64,000 nucleotides of DNA from Coprinellus micaceus (lineage: Eukaryota; Basidiomycota; Agaricomycetes; Agaricales; Psathyrellaceae): assembly GCA_951394405.1 (NCBI GenBank), contig OX596335.1, positions 1,798,001-1,862,000 of the forward strand, given 5' to 3'. Position 1 is the first letter of the stretch. Every line of letters starts with the position of its first letter. Shown in pieces: positions 1 to 11,777 of the stretch. Below the pieces are notes generated by a model. That model did no database searches. It was given only the letters and a program-made list of their open reading frames with translations, and was not told where the DNA came from. The position numbers were made by a program, and so were the translations under genes.

Positions 1-3000
1 TGAACCTGGGAGACGGAAGGGAAATGAGCGTTCATATCGAAGGAATTGTGGAGCTGGAGATGCGACGTAAGCCCAAGGAGCTCTCAATGCAGCGCCCATG
101 GCCTTTGAGCAGGATACCGTGCCTAACAGCAGGGCCCTGAACGCGTCCGCGACATCGCAATCGTAGCGAACAGCTGGGAGGTCGCCTTGGATCCGCGCAG
201 GCTTCTGTGTATGGTAATGTGGGCGCTAGACCCTGAATAAAGAATGTGTCGCGGATGGAAAAGGTACGAGGGAGATAACAAGAAAAGAAGGTGGGGGGGG
301 ATCGTACGTACCTAATTAGAGACGGATTTGGAAGGCGACATTCAGGGATTGTCGTTTTCCGCCATGTCGCGCCGAGGGCCCAGGGCGCTAATCCTCTACG
401 AGCGGGAATGATGTTGGGATTTGGCAGGACCCTGCCGCCGGGATCTGGGAAATGATGGGGTGGAATGCAGTCGGAGGGGGAAGCAAGGGCGGGAGCTGAG
501 GCAACTCGAAGGAGGTGGTGCTCGGCGTCGGGTCGGTGTTTCTGATAGGAAACGAATCAATTTCGAGCATTATGGGAATATTATGGAAGGCGGAGTGTCG
601 GCGCGGGGGAGCGCTGGTGCTAGTCTGGGGAGGGAGGTGAGGGGAAGGGATAGACGGAGAGGGAAAAAGGAAAGGAAAGACTGAGAAGGTTGAGAATACA
701 TGTGCATGCGACGCCCTGTCAATCCGAGGCAGAAGAAAGCAGCAGGTAATATTCCAGGGATACTGTCTTGTTACCCAAGGCACTCAAACCCTCAGAGCGG
801 GAGAAGCGCGATCAAGGGCTTGGGGGAGGGACGAAATGTGAAATGGGGACGTGATTATCGAGTTGAATGCTGTCAAAATGGTGAGCACGAGGCTCGCACT
901 CGAGGCTTCTTGACATGCGAGGTTAGACCACTTTGGTGTCGACACAAGAACTATCTACATAAGGAAACCCCGTACCCCGATCCTCCCGCTCTACACACGT
1001 CCAAAATAGAGAGTATAGAGAAAAGGGGGGAAAGAGAAGGGAACATTCCACCGCCCCGCAACCCAGGGCGTTGGGCGCTAAAATCCCGTGGTCACAGGCC
1101 GGCGGGAATGTCAAAATCAAAATGATTATGGTTGGATATGGGGGGGTGGGAGTGGGGGCTTGATAAACACGTTCTCTGGGGTGGGGTATGTCGAAGAAGG
1201 CGAGAAGAAGGGGGAAGAAAGCGGGTGGTGGTGTACCTTTGCCACTTGGATGCCGGCGCTTGATTGAACCTGCTGGTTGGTTGGCGTCCAGACATTTCAG
1301 GGTAAAATAAAATTCCATCTGGAAGCTACCTTGGGCAGGCATGAGAGATGCCTTGAGAGCACAAAGTAGTCGGGTGACCCTCGGTGATCAGACGAAAACG
1401 ACCCTGGGTTGTGGGTGCCCGGGTTTTTGGAGGAGGCTGCCTGCGTGTGGCGAGCCGGTCCCGACGTTTTCGAGAAATTAGTAGTCTGGCTTGACAGAGG
1501 GCGGACAGGCGGGAAGGGTGCTATGGAGACATTGTTGGTGCCTTTGTGATATTTGGGAAAGGGGAGGGGGATTTGGGGCACACGAGCAGTTCTTCCAGAC
1601 CAGGCTCCAATTGACGCTTGACGTATGTATAGGTTGTATTCGTGTTGAGGTGGCGAGTGGCGAATTCAAAATCAAGGTCCAACGTTGCTGGAGAGAAATT
1701 GAAGGGATGCGACTGGTGGCCTCGAGGACCAAGGTGAGCCTTCAAGTGTATGTACGCCACTTCACGAGTGCTCAAGGGGTCTGAGGACCTCGGAGGGCAA
1801 GTGAGATTGAATTGCATGTGCACAAGGGGAAGGGGCACGCGAGTGAGTTACGAGAGAAAGGCCAAGCAAGCTGGGTGATCAACAAGGCAGAAAGTCCGAG
1901 AGGAAAGCACGATGCACGTTCGTCTGTCGCGTAGAGTGGGGGAATTTGGGGCACACGACCATAATTCGAAACGGCAGTCCGAGAAGATTGTAGTTGACGG
2001 CGTGATCGTTACTTGGGCGGAGCTAGACAGATTGAAGGAAGGAAGGGGGAGGACCCTGAACGCCACATGTACTTTACCGCTCGGGGAGGAGACTTGCCTC
2101 GATGGATATGTGGCTCGAGCGAAAGATAGGTATATAGAGAAGGGCAACGTTCGTCTCTCGAGGTGTCCAGGCTGGGCCAAGTGTTCGATGGGTTGAATAG
2201 GTGTGAATGTAAAGGAGGAGGATGGCGGTTTTATCTGCGAGATGTGAAATAGTGAGGTCGGGTTTTAGGGCACACGACACGAAATCCAAGCCACGTTCGT
2301 CGGCAAGGTCGTTCAGTGACCTGCTCCGTCGATGAAAGCGAGGCATTTGTGATATTGAAAGGGTTGGCAAGATGAATTTGGGGCACGCGATGTCTAGTAT
2401 GCGTGCTTGGTACTATCCCATAACGATGTATGACGGGGAACGTTCGTCCGCCTGGACATACCGAGGGGGTATTGGACTCGAGCATGAGTGAGATGCGTTA
2501 GCTGGAGGAGCACGTCAGGTCTAGTCGAGCGTAGAAAAGTAAAGGTTGAGTGGCATTTGGGAGCACGTTCGTCTGTCAGACATACAGAACTGTGGTCGAG
2601 ATCGGTGCTCGAGAATAGTTGGCACACGACGACAAATTCGACGGTGGAAAGGCGACCCTGCACGCCGCCAAGTGACGGCGGGGCCGACGGGGCGCACGGG
2701 TATGCCTGAAAGAGGCGAAGCGCCACGGTTGGCAGGTAGACAGGAACGCGCTCACGAGACTTGGAGTGGCTGGAGATGGCCGGATTGATAGAGGTCGGGA
2801 TGCGGCGCGATGATACGAAGAGGGGTGTACGTAGGTGGAGGCTCAAGTGACCTTCCCGAAGACATGCGTGAGCTCATCGATGGGCGGATGGGCCAAATCG
2901 ATAAGTGGGTAGACAGCGGGACGGAATTCCAGGACGACCGCCACATCGATTCTGGACGTGGAGATGGGGGTGTGGGGGTGGGGACGGGGGGTGGATTGCG

Positions 3001-3190
3001 CAATGGGCGCTTACGGAGAAAGTCACGGGCGGGGAAGAAGCCAATGGCACGCGAGGTGAATATCATGAGGAGAGAACCGCTTGATGTGCGGGCCGAAAAA
3101 AAGGAAAAAGAGAAAATGGGCTTGTGGCGCAGGTGTGTGACAGCGTGACAGTGAGATCGGATCTGAGATCTGGCGGTGGATTAGACGGTG
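1..3190. other. Gene-poor region with diverged dispersed repeats
   Basis: I see no open frame with protein-like composition here on either strand; the longer frames are G- or P-rich shadows. The stretch holds short recurring blocks. A cassette TTTGTGATATT followed after a G-rich spacer by GATTTGGGGCACACGA occurs near 1,543-1,587 and again, changed, near 2,347-2,390. Further GGGCACACGA-like words lie near 1,945 and 2,268, and CGTTCGTC words near 1,919, 2,147, 2,295, 2,442 and 2,567. A second block (CAGGGCG..CTAA...GCGGGAATG) is shared by about 379-411 and 1,065-1,110. This suggests an old repeat family, not coding DNA. Confidence 0.5.
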
Positions 3191-3195
3191 CTTGC

Positions 3196-3201
3196 TATAA
3201 A
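3196..3201 (+). promoter_or_regulatory. Candidate TATA box of the FYVE gene
   Basis: TATAAA lies 39 bp upstream of the chosen start codon of the FYVE-domain gene, followed by a CT-rich tract (TCTCTTTCTCC) typical of fungal transcription start regions. The 5' leader would then be very short. The assignment is inferred from sequence and position only. Confidence 0.45.
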
Positions 3202-3239
3202 CACCCGCCCTCTCTTTCTCCTTCTCCATCCTGGCCCAG

Positions 3240-4250
3240 ATGCTCGCCCTCGCCTCCGCCTCCACCGCCCGGCCCAACGAGCACCTCGCCGTTCTCCTGC
3301 CCAAGCATCTCTGGAAGGTCCGCCGTCTCTCTTTCGCTCCCCCGCACATACTGATCCTGCCCTAGCCTGACAACGTCTCTTCCGCCTGCGACAACTTTTA
3401 CTGCCGCGTGCCCTTCTCCCTCTTCGAACGCCGCCACCACTGTCGCAAGTGCGGCGGGTGTTTCTGCAACGCCTGCACCTCCCGATCCACGCCCCTCCTC
3501 GACACGTCTAGCCTGCCCTTTGTATACCCCCCGCGCAACCACCCCATCGCAGACTATGCCGGCCCAGAGAGCCCCATCCTCGACGCCCGCGTGTGCGACG
3601 ACTGCTTCGACCAGCTCCGCGGCATCTCCAGGTCCCCCGCCTTCATGGCACGCGCCGCCCTCCGGCCCACCATGAAGCGCTCCCTCACCAGCCCCATGCA
3701 CGTCCTCCAGCTGCCCCTCGCCGTCTCACGCGAAGGTTCCGACTCCAGCCTCTCCTCGCGTTCATCCACCTCCCCATCCCCCATCTCCTCCCCATCCACC
3801 TCGCCCTCCAGGCGCACCCGCTCTCTCCGCGACCGCGCCTCCTCCCCCGCATCCACGTCCTCCCTCCGCTCCACCCTCTCCAACCCATCTCCCCTCTCCC
3901 ACTCCACCCCCGTCCGCTCCCATCCCTCCCACGCCCGCTCACACCCGTCCTCGCCCAACGCCCTCCGCGCAGCACCACTCCCCCTCTGCCTCGAGAAGAG
4001 CTACGGCGAACTCGACGCCTACCCGCTCAAGCGCTCCTCCGTCCTCTGCAAGGCCACCGGAGGCGGACGCTGGGAGCCCACACCCATCACCGTCTTGGAT
4101 GGCTACCGAAAGCCTGTCGTTGGCGGCAAGGCCCCGTACGAGGTCATGATGGAGGCCGAGGAGGAGGAGGAGAGGAGGAGAAAAGCCAACCCCGTCGTCG
4201 TCGACGGCGAGTTTAGGTATCGCTGGGTTGTCGGACGGAGAGGCGACTGA
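3240..4250 (+). CDS. FYVE zinc-finger protein
   Basis: Two exons, 3,240-3,317 and 3,366-4,250 (48-nt intron, CTGAT branch-like site), give 320 aa. The N-terminal FYVE finger starts with a WxxD motif (W25, D28) split by the intron, then the basic core RRHHCRKCGG (about 48-57), CFCNAC, and a final RVCDDCF pair near 100. FYVE fingers bind phosphatidylinositol 3-phosphate on endosomes and vacuoles, so a role in endosomal traffic is expected. The first cysteine pair is C-x4-C (34, 39) and not the usual C-x2-C, and the loop before the last pair is long. Residues about 120-200 are Ser/Pro/Arg-rich and probably disordered. The C-terminus has an acidic-basic run (EEEEERRRK) before a FRYRW tail. The start was chosen because it supplies the WxxD motif; a downstream frame alone would lose it. 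The specific orthologue is unknown. Confidence 0.85.
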
Positions 4251-7200
4251 GCCTCCCCTCCCCTCCATTGGAAAAAAAAAAAGTATCTTGTTTTGTATCC
4301 CGTCGCATCCCCTACAGTAATTCCCTTCTCTCTGTTGCTCTGCTTGCACTTATTATTATTATTGTTGTATATTCTCTCTCTCTCGTCCCCATGCACACTT
4401 GTATCTTTATCTCTCACATGCACTATAGCTTTACTTATGTATGGTCTCTACCCTTCCGTCGTTTGTTTCCGGTTATACCTGTTACATACCTCCCCCTCCC
4501 TCACGAGCGTTATAGCTCTGTCTTGCTCGCGTTACCCACTGCGATACCTTATGCTCAATAGATGCCTCCTCTACACTCTCGGCCCTTGGTGTGAACGTCT
4601 GGCCGAACCTCGGATAAAGCGCGCCCGACTCGGAGAGAAGCGTATTTACGCACGCGACCCCCTCCCCAGGCGACCGCAACCCTGCACAGGCCACGCCCCT
4701 TCCCTCCTTCCATACTCTGCTTTATTCTTCACGTTATGCTCGGGAATGAGGTCGGTGCGTGAAGGGATTTTTTGTGAGGTGAAGCCACGTTCACAATAGC
4801 CAAAGTCAAATGAGACGATTATAGAGAGAAAAGGAAGGAGGCGAGTGAAGGGAAGCCGGAGGCTGGGTGGCAGGCCGTGGGTACAGGAGGTCGGGAGAAG
4901 GGGCGATGAGGTTGGGTTTTGCAGGGTGATAAGGATGTGACCGTGGACTACTCGTTCGAGAATGTCAGCTGGGGGATGCGCGAAAGGCCCAATTCGAAAT
5001 TCATAACCGAATTCGTGCCCTTTTACCAAAATTCGAGTGGTGTCCCTGGAGGGTTCCAACCCAAGTGAATAAAGTGGGGGGTTGACGGGTCCTGCAGGTA
5101 AACCGATCAAGAACGTTAGGCGCCCACAACGTTGAGCAGACCTGTGCATTGACGTTGCCTGTTCCGTTGATCGCTCTCCCCTGAGCGCCCGACCTTGGTG
5201 ACGGACCCCACACCGCCGTGGTCTGGGCATCGCACAACGCATCGCCTTCCCCCCCAGTTGCAGAATCACGGTCGTGTACGGTTGCGCCGTACGTACGTAA
5301 AACCCAAGCGCCCCTATCCACACCCGCACCCGGACCCCCACACATCATGCTGTAACGCTTCGCCCCTGGCGACCCGTTCGCAAGCGAGTAACCGGGTCTC
5401 GGGGCGGGTCCACATTGCCTGACATGCGGAATGCTGGGAGCCGGGGGGTTGGTAGTGATGGGAGAAAGCGGAGGCGGGGAGGTGGGTATATTAGGCGCCC
5501 ACAGACGTCAACCTCTGGCTGATGGGGGCGCTTGGATACGACAATATGCGTTGGGCAAAGTCTAAAAAGAGGTTGATAAGGCGCACGTTGAATTGGGTGT
5601 TTCGGTCGCGTGGAAGAGGCTTATCGCGTTGACGGTGAGAGTCCTGTTTATCTGCTGTGTAAATCCTCAGGTTCCTTATCTCGTATCTTTGAGTCCAAGC
5701 AATGCGGGGCGCTGCGGGGGTGAAGGCGTCTTCGGAATACGTATCGTAGTTCTACTCAATGCTTGTGCACTCACGCCGACTCACGGCACGATAACGGTAT
5801 AGTACTGTAGCTATATACATACCTTGGATGAGATTGTCACGGACCTTCCTCTTCCTTCTCTTCCTTATTCAGGGATGACATTCTATGCCCTACTTGTCCA
5901 TGCCGTTCAAGGAAAGTGAGCTAAACTACGGATGGCCATGGGAAGTAGTTTATGACGACGTAAGAACAGGTTACGACATGGCGGGTGTTCCGTCTCTCCG
6001 AGTCGGAGAACGCTTTGGGGGTGCGGACCGGGTTCAGGTATTCTGGTGGGAGAGGTCCACAGTTGGCTAGGCTCAGGTGAAAGCGTTTAAAGTGGCCGAG
6101 GTAACAGAGTGGTGGCTATGTGGAATGTGTAGAGGTGGATTTCCTGCTCGATTTCAACCGGTAGAGGGGACCTCATCGTATAGCATCATAGGCTCCAAAG
6201 AAATTGACCCTTAACGCCAATGCTGAAGTGTCCAAACAAATGGTCCTCCCCACTGAATGGAAGTTGTTGGAGAGCCTCATGCTGAGCTTCTTATCGCTGC
6301 CAGTCACCCTAGTGGTGCCCGGTGAAGTATTGCACCGACTCCCGAGAATGCCCATAGCCTCCCCAATAGCACACAGCCAGATCGAGGTTGCACTCCAAGC
6401 AACCCGAGCACACGACCAGACTCCAAGAACCCCACCCAAGTACAGAGCACCGCACTGTGATCGCACCGGGTACAAAAGAGGCAAGCGGTGCACCACATCC
6501 ATGCACCCGTGGGCGCTTGAGTTTGAATTCTTCATACTCAAGTAGGGTCCTTGGATAGGGTCTTTGTGGACTAATTGCGGGCCGGGATGTGGTGAAGGGC
6601 TTGCCAATTGGTGAGGGCGCTACGATCGGGAGGGTTGGAGGGAGTGGAAGACTGGTCTCAAGGTCCTTGGGTCTGTGTCCCCATGGGATACGATACCAGC
6701 ATGCACAGGAAAGGTTAAGGGCAAATTGACCACATGCCTTTGGGGGAGGAAGAGGTGTACCAACCTCGCAAGGGGTCAATGGGCCAAAAATAACAGCAGA
6801 CATGGCTACAGATGTCCCCCGAGGTCAAGGGGCGAATCGCCAACGTGTCGGTGAACGAGTACGCGGTGCGCGTCGCGTGTCGTGTCGATCATTGCATCCC
6901 GACACAATTCCAATTTCATGTGATCCTCTTTTAGCCCTAGGGAAACGAGGATACACATGGCACGCGCGGAGGAAAATACTAAGGGGGGAGTGGACGGACC
7001 TGGTTGCAGCTGGTCGCCTCTGGTTGCATTGACTCGCGCATGGATCACTGCACCCGATGCTACAGGGCGAGAGTTGCTTGTTGCTAAATGGGAAAGGGTG
7101 GAGCACCATGCTGTCTCGATCGCCTTGGGGATTTGCAAGTACGCAGGTATTCAAGACGACCTGTGAGCGGGGGTCAAGTGTTGAGAAACACAGGGGCATG

Positions 7201-9960
7201 TACACGGAGAGCACGGTGTCGCATGGAGGAAGGGTACAGCTGGTCACAGGATCGTCGTTGTAGCCGCGAGGGAGGAGAATGGTGAAGTGCGGTTAGTAGA
7301 AGATGCCGTATATCAGGACGTTCGGCAATAGGCGGAGACGGCTACAAGCAAGTACATAGGGTACCCGAGGCATCCACTTGCTTCCACTCATGTGACCGGG
7401 GCTGAGTGTCACAATCCAGTTAACCGTCACCCAAGGCGAAGCGTTCGCCAGGTTCGAGATCCGTTATCTTTCAGCTTGTTGGGTTCTTCACTGTGGTCAC
7501 AACCTCCCAAGTTCAACGGCACATCCACGCAGAAAGAATATGAATCCTTCTCCCGACAGATTTTCCACAAGGCTACCCCAGGGGAGCCCACCCCCGGCTC
7601 CGAAGGGCAATAGGGCCGGAGAAGGATAGATCGTCGTAGCATTTTTGCGTGTCCATGCTGCCTAGGATTATTCTTGCATCAGTAACGAGAGACACAGGAG
7701 GACAGGCCTGTCGATCGAAACTACGAGCGTGCTGCGATGGGGTGGATAAGTACCTGCGAAGAATAACCAAAATCAGATTTCAAGTCTAACATCACTGTCT
7801 ACCCATCATCTCCACACGCAAGGCATAACAGCATCGTCACTCACCGAAGCTTTAGATCCGCCTGCTGTTATATCTGCATCACTCTCCTTTCACCGACCCT
7901 CCTTCCAGCCCGTCCACATTTTTGTAGTCAGGTGTGTGTGATCACTGTGAATCGTTCATCTCCACATACATTCACCCGAACGCGTCACATTAACGAAGCG
8001 GTCATTGCCTGACCCCTTCGTGCCTCGTGCCTATTCCCCGGATTTGCAACTGCCTTCCTGGTCCAACAGCCTTCGCGTGACAGCCTCCTTCAAAGTGACG
8101 ACCGAGATACAGCCTCCTCGATCGTTCGGACAAACCCCGACCTTATTCCTAAATCTCCACTCCCATCGTACGACAGCTGTGAGTGCCTTCGAAATCCGGA
8201 GCGGCCGTTAGTAGAGCGTAACATGGGGGAGCGGGGAAATTTAAGTTTCTCCAGTGTTTCTCCAGAGTCACCGGGAACAGAATGCAATTTCGAGGGCAAA
8301 GGATGCGAAGGGGATCAAAGCACCACGGAACAGATAGCGAACGTCACCAGTAAGCGACCGAAACTTGGGAGGATCGAGTAGCGACTCCGAGGAACCTGAT
8401 CAAATAAAGGCGGGTGAGTGAATAGAATTGCAATATCAAATCAAAGGAAGGAAAGGAAAGCCAGCGATGTCATACCACGAGAGAAAGAACCTGAGAGTGT
8501 AGGGAACGCACCGAGGCCAATTAACGCTGGTGCTGGGAGAGGAGGCTGAGGCAATAAACGGCCACGAGAACCTGTCAGAACCTGGAAAAGTGCCACTTGT
8601 TCGAGGAGTGACTGCGGGGTGAGTAGGGTGTTTGTCGGAGAATATCCGAGGTTTCCGTCGCCCGGGTCGACTGAGTACGTACCCTGTCCTCAAGTCTCTT
8701 TAATTTCCTTGTGAAGGAGAAAGGAGGTTGTTACCGGCGGACAAATCCTGGGAGTCGGGAGTGTTTTCTTGATTTATCGGTGTAATCTTCGTGGGTGGCT
8801 GGTGAGAGAAGCTCAAATGAAAGAGAGAAAAGACGAAGCTTAGATACATGGGTTTGAAACCGTAAATGGTGGACGCTGTCAAATTCACATACAGGTCCTC
8901 CACGAAGCCTTCCTCCATTCCATCCTGGCGAGGCTCACTCACCCCCTGTCTTCTCTCGCCCCGGAAATCGCACAGTAGGCACCCGCCACACCCAATCGAA
9001 ACTTGTCATCGAACGACAAATTTTCCCGTTGGATTGAAGGACCATCGCCAAATGCGCCTAAGTAAATACGGATACGCCGCACAACTCCAAGGGAATGCCA
9101 AGAAAAAAATCGCCTGGCATCGCGTCCAGTGAAAGACCGCAGAGAGAAAAACGGAGTAAAAGCAACGAGGCACACTGGTAAGGGCTCCCATCAGCCTCTC
9201 TGGCGATTTGCATCAGAAATGGTTTTGACTGAGATTCTCCAATCGAAGGAGGGAGGTCCAAGGCTGTCCAAGGGCACAGAGGGAATATTGCACTTTAGGA
9301 TGGATCATCATGCATCACGGGGAGGATGTGCGCGGGTTGGGTCCACGAGGACGAGATTCCCAAGACACTCCGCCGGAGCCCTTAGCCCGCTGTTCCTCTG
9401 TTGACATTATGAGGTGAAGGTTGTTGTTGGGTTGAGGTAAATAGAGAGATGGGAGCACCGGAGGGAGTAGTGGATGGTCAAGGAAGTCATGAGCCACAAG
9501 GCCCATTTCACATGCTGGGGAAGGGGGATAGCTTGTTCACAAGGAAGTGGCTCCGCTCTGGGTGAACAGGATAGCACGGGAGCCTGCAGAAACAAAAGGA
9601 ATAAAAGTAGGTGTAAGATCGCGGCAAGCGGATATGAAGCTATGAACGAACGCTCACGGTCATAACATCGAGAGAGGATGTGTTAATTGTGACACACACC
9701 ACAGCACGGTTACGATCTCCTCTCCCTCCGTACCAGCCTCGTGTGTTCATAGAAGGCTACTTTGCACAAGGCGCCCTGAAGGCGTTGGACTCGGACTTGG
9801 AGAGACTCTGATGCTTGTCTCTGATCGATTGGATGAATGTTGTCCAAAGATAGGGGTGTTGGGTGGGTGGCGGTGCTCAAGACGCCGTCGCCAAACACAG
9901 CCAACGGAAGGCGTCGCGCTCTGTCCAAAAAATGAGGACTTGCTGTCATCTGTTCTCGCT
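4251..9960. other. Long intergenic region without a recognisable gene
   Basis: The first 300 bp form the AT- and CT-rich 3' flank of the FYVE gene, including an A-run at 4,270 and a run of ATT repeats near 4,350. Beyond this no frame shows domain-like composition or coherent splicing. TTAGGCGCCCA occurs at 5,116-5,126 and 5,491-5,501. A minus-strand stretch at about 8,850-9,175 has a few plausible peptide pieces, but I could not join them into a gene. A lineage-specific or non-coding transcript cannot be excluded. Confidence 0.45.
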
Positions 9961-11777
9961 ATGCTGCACCTTCCCCGCCTGCGTGCAGCTGCTCGACCCC
10001 TTGCTCTTCGTCGAGGGAACGCGTCCTTGGGCGCTGCACCGACCACCGGCGCTCAGACCACCCCCTCGCCCCCACCCGCCCCTGCTTCCACCTCTGGCGT
10101 GGCGGCCTCTTCCTCCGAGACTCCTGCTGCTCCCGCCGAGGGAGACCCAAAGACCGCTGGCAGGAAGATCAAGCGCCAATCCACTAAACGTGCCCCCATC
10201 TCGCTCGACAACCCCAGACAATGGAACCGCCCCGTCACACCCGGCCTCGTCCCCGCATTCGACCAGGCCCTCCAGTACATTCAGCGCGACTCGGCTAACA
10301 TCAAGGCCGAAGCGAAGGAACTTACCTCCAACATCTCTGTGAAGGAGGCTGAGTGGCAGAAGGCCCAGGGTGAGGCCAGGGTGAAGCTTGACGCAGAGCT
10401 GGAGAGCATGCGCGAGAAGCTGCATATTCTCCAGGTGCAGAGCGAGGTCAACCTCCCGGAGGTCAGGTGGAAGGTCCGCAATGCTATGGCCGATATGAGC
10501 AACCCCGCGCATAGCCACCTGATTGAGCACCGCTGGAGGAAGGATGGGGATTTGGACTTGCTAATGGAGAGGATTTACCAGATGGACGTGGTACCCGACG
10601 TCCTCCCGGAGATCAACCCTACCATCGACTTGAAGGTTGTTGTGCGCACCATGGGGGCGCAGCAGATAAAGGAACATGACGGCAAAGTTCAATTCAACGT
10701 CGAGCCCGGAACCTTCCTCGATGCTGGCAATGTATGTCCTTCCCATCAGCTTGCATTGCACTTGGCTTATTCCTCTACTATCGCTAGACCCTTGAGCGTC
10801 CGCGCCTCTACGCCGACGTCTTCCACACAGATATACGCCTTTACACCATGCTCCTCGTTGACCCCGACGTCCCTAACCCCGAAACAGCCTCGTATACCAC
10901 TTACCTCCACTGGCTACAGCCCAACGTCCCTCTTTCCGCTTCCACTACCCGCGTCTCCGGCCTCAACGGCCACACCAAGTATGTCCCCCCTCACCCGCAG
11001 AAGGGTACTCCTTACCACCGATACACCGTACTCTTGATCCCCCAGCCACCCAAGGAGGGAGACAGCTACACCAGGAATATGGAGGCGAGGGCGAAGGACG
11101 GCGAGGTAACGAGTAGGGAGATCGAGCTGGATGTTATTGGAGAGGAAGGCAGGAAGGGATTCGATGTGAGGGAGTTTTGTGAGAGGCATGGGATGAGTTG
11201 TAAGGAGGGAGGTGCAGTGCATATGTGGAGGGAAGTGTGGAGTGAGAGGACGAGTAAGGTGTATGAGGAGATCCTTAGTGAGTGTCAAATTCCTCCGTCG
11301 CGTCCCCTTTCCGTACCTTGTTATTCCTCTCTGGGGGATTTGCACGAGAACTAGTTTAGGCGCCCGTCGGTGATACGCGCAGAGTACCAGTTGCTCTGAT
11401 CATGACCACTCCACATCGGTCGTCACTTATCCCTTGCTCACTTCCACCCCTTCCTCGTGACCTTATCTTTGTCTCCAACAGAATCCCCTTTATATCTTCT
11501 ATTCCACCATCGTTTTCTCCATTCATGACGGTCGATTTCCCCTGGAGGATGGTCACGTTCTATCGGATTTCCACTCTCCATGGCTCTGTTTTTTTTTTGT
11601 TCTTCCATCCGCCCCCTTCTTCGCATTTCCACCCTCTTGTTGCTCTGCCCACATCCTGGACTCGGACACTAACCATCACTTCTCCACCCCACAGAACAAC
11701 CCGAGCCCGTCTTTGGCCGCCCGCCCAAGCCCGATCGCTATGCCGAGATTCGAGGCAAGAAAAAGTATATCTCGTAA
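9961..11777 (+). CDS. MRPL35: Mitochondrial large ribosomal subunit protein mL38 (PEBP fold)
   Basis: Three exons (9,961-10,731; 10,788-11,277; 11,695-11,777) join in frame to 447 aa. The protein is a component of the mitochondrial large ribosomal subunit (mL38, yeast Mrpl35). The N-terminus is Arg/Ala/Ser-rich with no early acidic residues, as expected of a matrix-targeting presequence, followed by a low-complexity Pro/Ala/Ser linker (about 25-70). A helical, charged middle part (about 100-190) contains EVRWKVRNAMADMSNP. The C-terminal half is a phosphatidylethanolamine-binding-protein fold with DPDVPNP (282-288) and HRYTVLLIPQP. The tail ends RGKKKYIS, encoded by the tiny last exon. The frame is open to an upstream in-frame ATG at 9,811, but 9,961 gives the typical presequence. 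The second intron is 417 nt, far longer than any other intron traced in this window, and carries a TTTAGGCGCCCG word. Confidence 0.9.

Noticed and set aside
3195..3958. Long minus-strand and plus-strand frames over the FYVE gene
   Set aside because: They are shadows of the GC-rich FYVE exon; the FYVE motif fixes the real frame.
4646..5341. 231-codon minus-strand frame
   Set aside because: Composition is patchy, overlaps several other frames and shows no domain.
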